From assembly GCA_946478675.1 (NCBI GenBank), contig CAMLEF010000294.1, forward strand, positions 1 to 5,962: a stretch of 5,962 nt of DNA. The letters are read 5' to 3'. The notes under the pieces were generated by a model. That model saw only the letters and a list, made by a program, of their open reading frames with translations, was not told where the DNA came from and did no database searches. Origin of the DNA: an uncultured Flavobacteriales bacterium. Lineage in GTDB: Bacteria; Bacteroidota; Bacteroidia; Palsa-965. Below are positions 5,234 through 5,962 of the stretch, piece by piece (within the stretch, counting starts at the first letter, position 1; the number at the start of each line of letters is the position of its first letter). The translations under genes were made by a program, and so were the position numbers.

Positions 5234-5962
5234 ATGCAAGAGGCGACACTCGCTGCTACAGACTCAACCGTAGAAACAATGACTTTTCAGAACATTCTCG
5301 CTACGCTCGAAAACGGCGTTTTCACCATCACGATCAATCGTCCCGACAAACTGAACGCGCTCAACCAGGCGACGCTGCAGGGGCTCCAGGATGCGCTCCG
5401 TCATGCCGTGGCGGAACCGGCGGTGCGTGGCATCATCATCACCGGCGCAGGCCCGAAAGCATTCGTTGCCGGCGCTGATATTTCCGAATTCTCCAACCTC
5501 GACGAAAAAAGCGGGCAGGCATTTGCCGCTGCCGGACAAGCGATCTTCCGTGAGATCGAGCTTTGCCCGAAGCCGGTGATCGCTGCCGTTAATGGTTTTG
5601 CATTGGGCGGCGGTTGCGAGCTCGCGATGGCCTGCCACATGCGCATCGCTTCTGAAAAAGCGAAATTCGGTCAGCCGGAAGTGAACCTCGGCCTGATCCC
5701 GGGATACGGCGGCACGCAGCGCCTCACGCAGCACATCGGCCGCGGCCGCGCTACCGAGCTGCTCATGACCGGCGACATCATCGACGCTGCCGATGCTTAC
5801 CGCGTAGGCCTCTGCAATTACCTCGTTGCTCCCGAAGCGCTCATCCCGAAATGCACGGAGATCCTCCAGCGCATCGCGAGCAAAGCGCCTTTCGCCGTTT
5901 CCGAGATCGTGAAATGCGTGGACGCACACTACACCGACGGCATCGACGGCTTCAAATACGAA
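5234..5962 (+). CDS. Enoyl-CoA hydratase / crotonase family protein, 3' partial
   Basis: This is a cytoplasmic acyl-CoA enzyme expected to hydrate trans-2-enoyl-CoA to 3-hydroxyacyl-CoA in fatty-acid or related acyl-CoA metabolism. The frame is open for 243 codons to the window end; about 30 C-terminal residues of a typical ~260-residue protein are missing. The fold's marks are in order: ITINRPDKLNALN, oxyanion-loop AFVAGADISEF (Ala79), NGFALGGGCELAMAC with catalytic Glu129, and FGQPEVNLGLIPGYGGTQRL with catalytic Glu149. The two Glu are 20 residues apart, as in mitochondrial enoyl-CoA hydratase (Glu144/Glu164), so hydratase activity is likely. Exact chain-length preference cannot be told. 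Start is uncertain: 5234 is the first ATG after the promoter, but ATG 5279 (MTFQNILATLENG) matches where family members usually begin and would remove 15 unremarkable residues. It has its own promoter and no evident link to the genes before it. Confidence 0.95.
   Translation, partial: MQEATLAATDSTVETMTFQNILATLENGVFTITINRPDKLNALNQATLQGLQDALRHAVAEPAVRGIIITGAGPKAFVAGADISEFSNLDEKSGQAFAAAGQAIFREIELCPKPVIAAVNGFALGGGCELAMACHMRIASEKAKFGQPEVNLGLIPGYGGTQRLTQHIGRGRATELLMTGDIIDAADAYRVGLCNYLVAPEALIPKCTEILQRIASKAPFAVSEIVKCVDAHYTDGIDGFKYE

Noticed and set aside
5264..5929. A 221-codon minus-strand open frame at the right end
   Set aside because: It lies opposite an unmistakable enoyl-CoA hydratase frame that is open from 5234 to the window end.
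1..5962. A novel defence, secretion or biosynthetic system linking all genes in the window
   Set aside because: The exporter, the paralogue pair and the hydratase are separated by the repeat element, two terminators and separate promoters. Nothing in the sequence ties them functionally, so I make no such claim.

Overview
The window looks like part of a moderately GC-rich Bacteroidota chromosome, probably of the Chitinophaga/Sphingobacteria type. The evidence is threefold. Start codons sit in A-rich leaders without Shine-Dalgarno sequences. Two upstream regions carry Bacteroidota-type -7 boxes (TAnnTTTG), one of them with a TTG exactly 19 nt upstream. The protein sequences also resemble what I remember from that phylum. 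The phylum call is an inference; there is no rRNA or marker gene here. All six genes read on the + strand.

Positions 3-3705 hold the distal part of an ABC exporter operon of the YbhF-YbhS-YbhR type: two separate ATPase subunits (the first cut by the window edge) and two ABC-2 permeases. Together they would form a heterodimeric inner-membrane pump (NBD1-NBD2 plus TMD1-TMD2). In this family the pump normally works with a HlyD-type adaptor and an outer-membrane TolC-like channel, which would lie upstream of the window. The two ATPases are degenerate in a complementary way, so one composite ATP site should be inactive and the other competent. Two back-to-back hairpins separate the ATPase genes from the permease genes, and the permease genes overlap by ATGA.

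Positions 3706-3890 are a non-coding spacer. It contains an imperfect 38-bp inverted repeat built from TACGAAT/ATTCGTA heptamers, followed by a promoter for the next gene.

Positions 3891-5078 hold a tandem pair of paralogues, about 60% identical by hand alignment over some 153 residues. The first is a predicted lipoprotein. The second has lost the lipobox and looks like a cleaved Sec-exported protein. Each is followed by a strong intrinsic terminator, and the first terminator ends only 11 nt before the second gene's start codon. Their function is unknown; a PsbP/Mog1/DcrB-like fold is a guess.

Positions 5178-5962 hold a promoter and the first 243 codons of an enoyl-CoA hydratase (crotonase family) with both catalytic glutamates. 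It runs off the window and has no evident link to the preceding genes.

No gene-free stretch exceeds 300 bases (the longest is 185). I see no mobile element, CRISPR array, tRNA or rRNA, and no convincing undescribed multi-gene system. The most interesting items are the asymmetric ATPases, the heptamer palindrome, the divergent lipoprotein pair and the terminator wedged between them.
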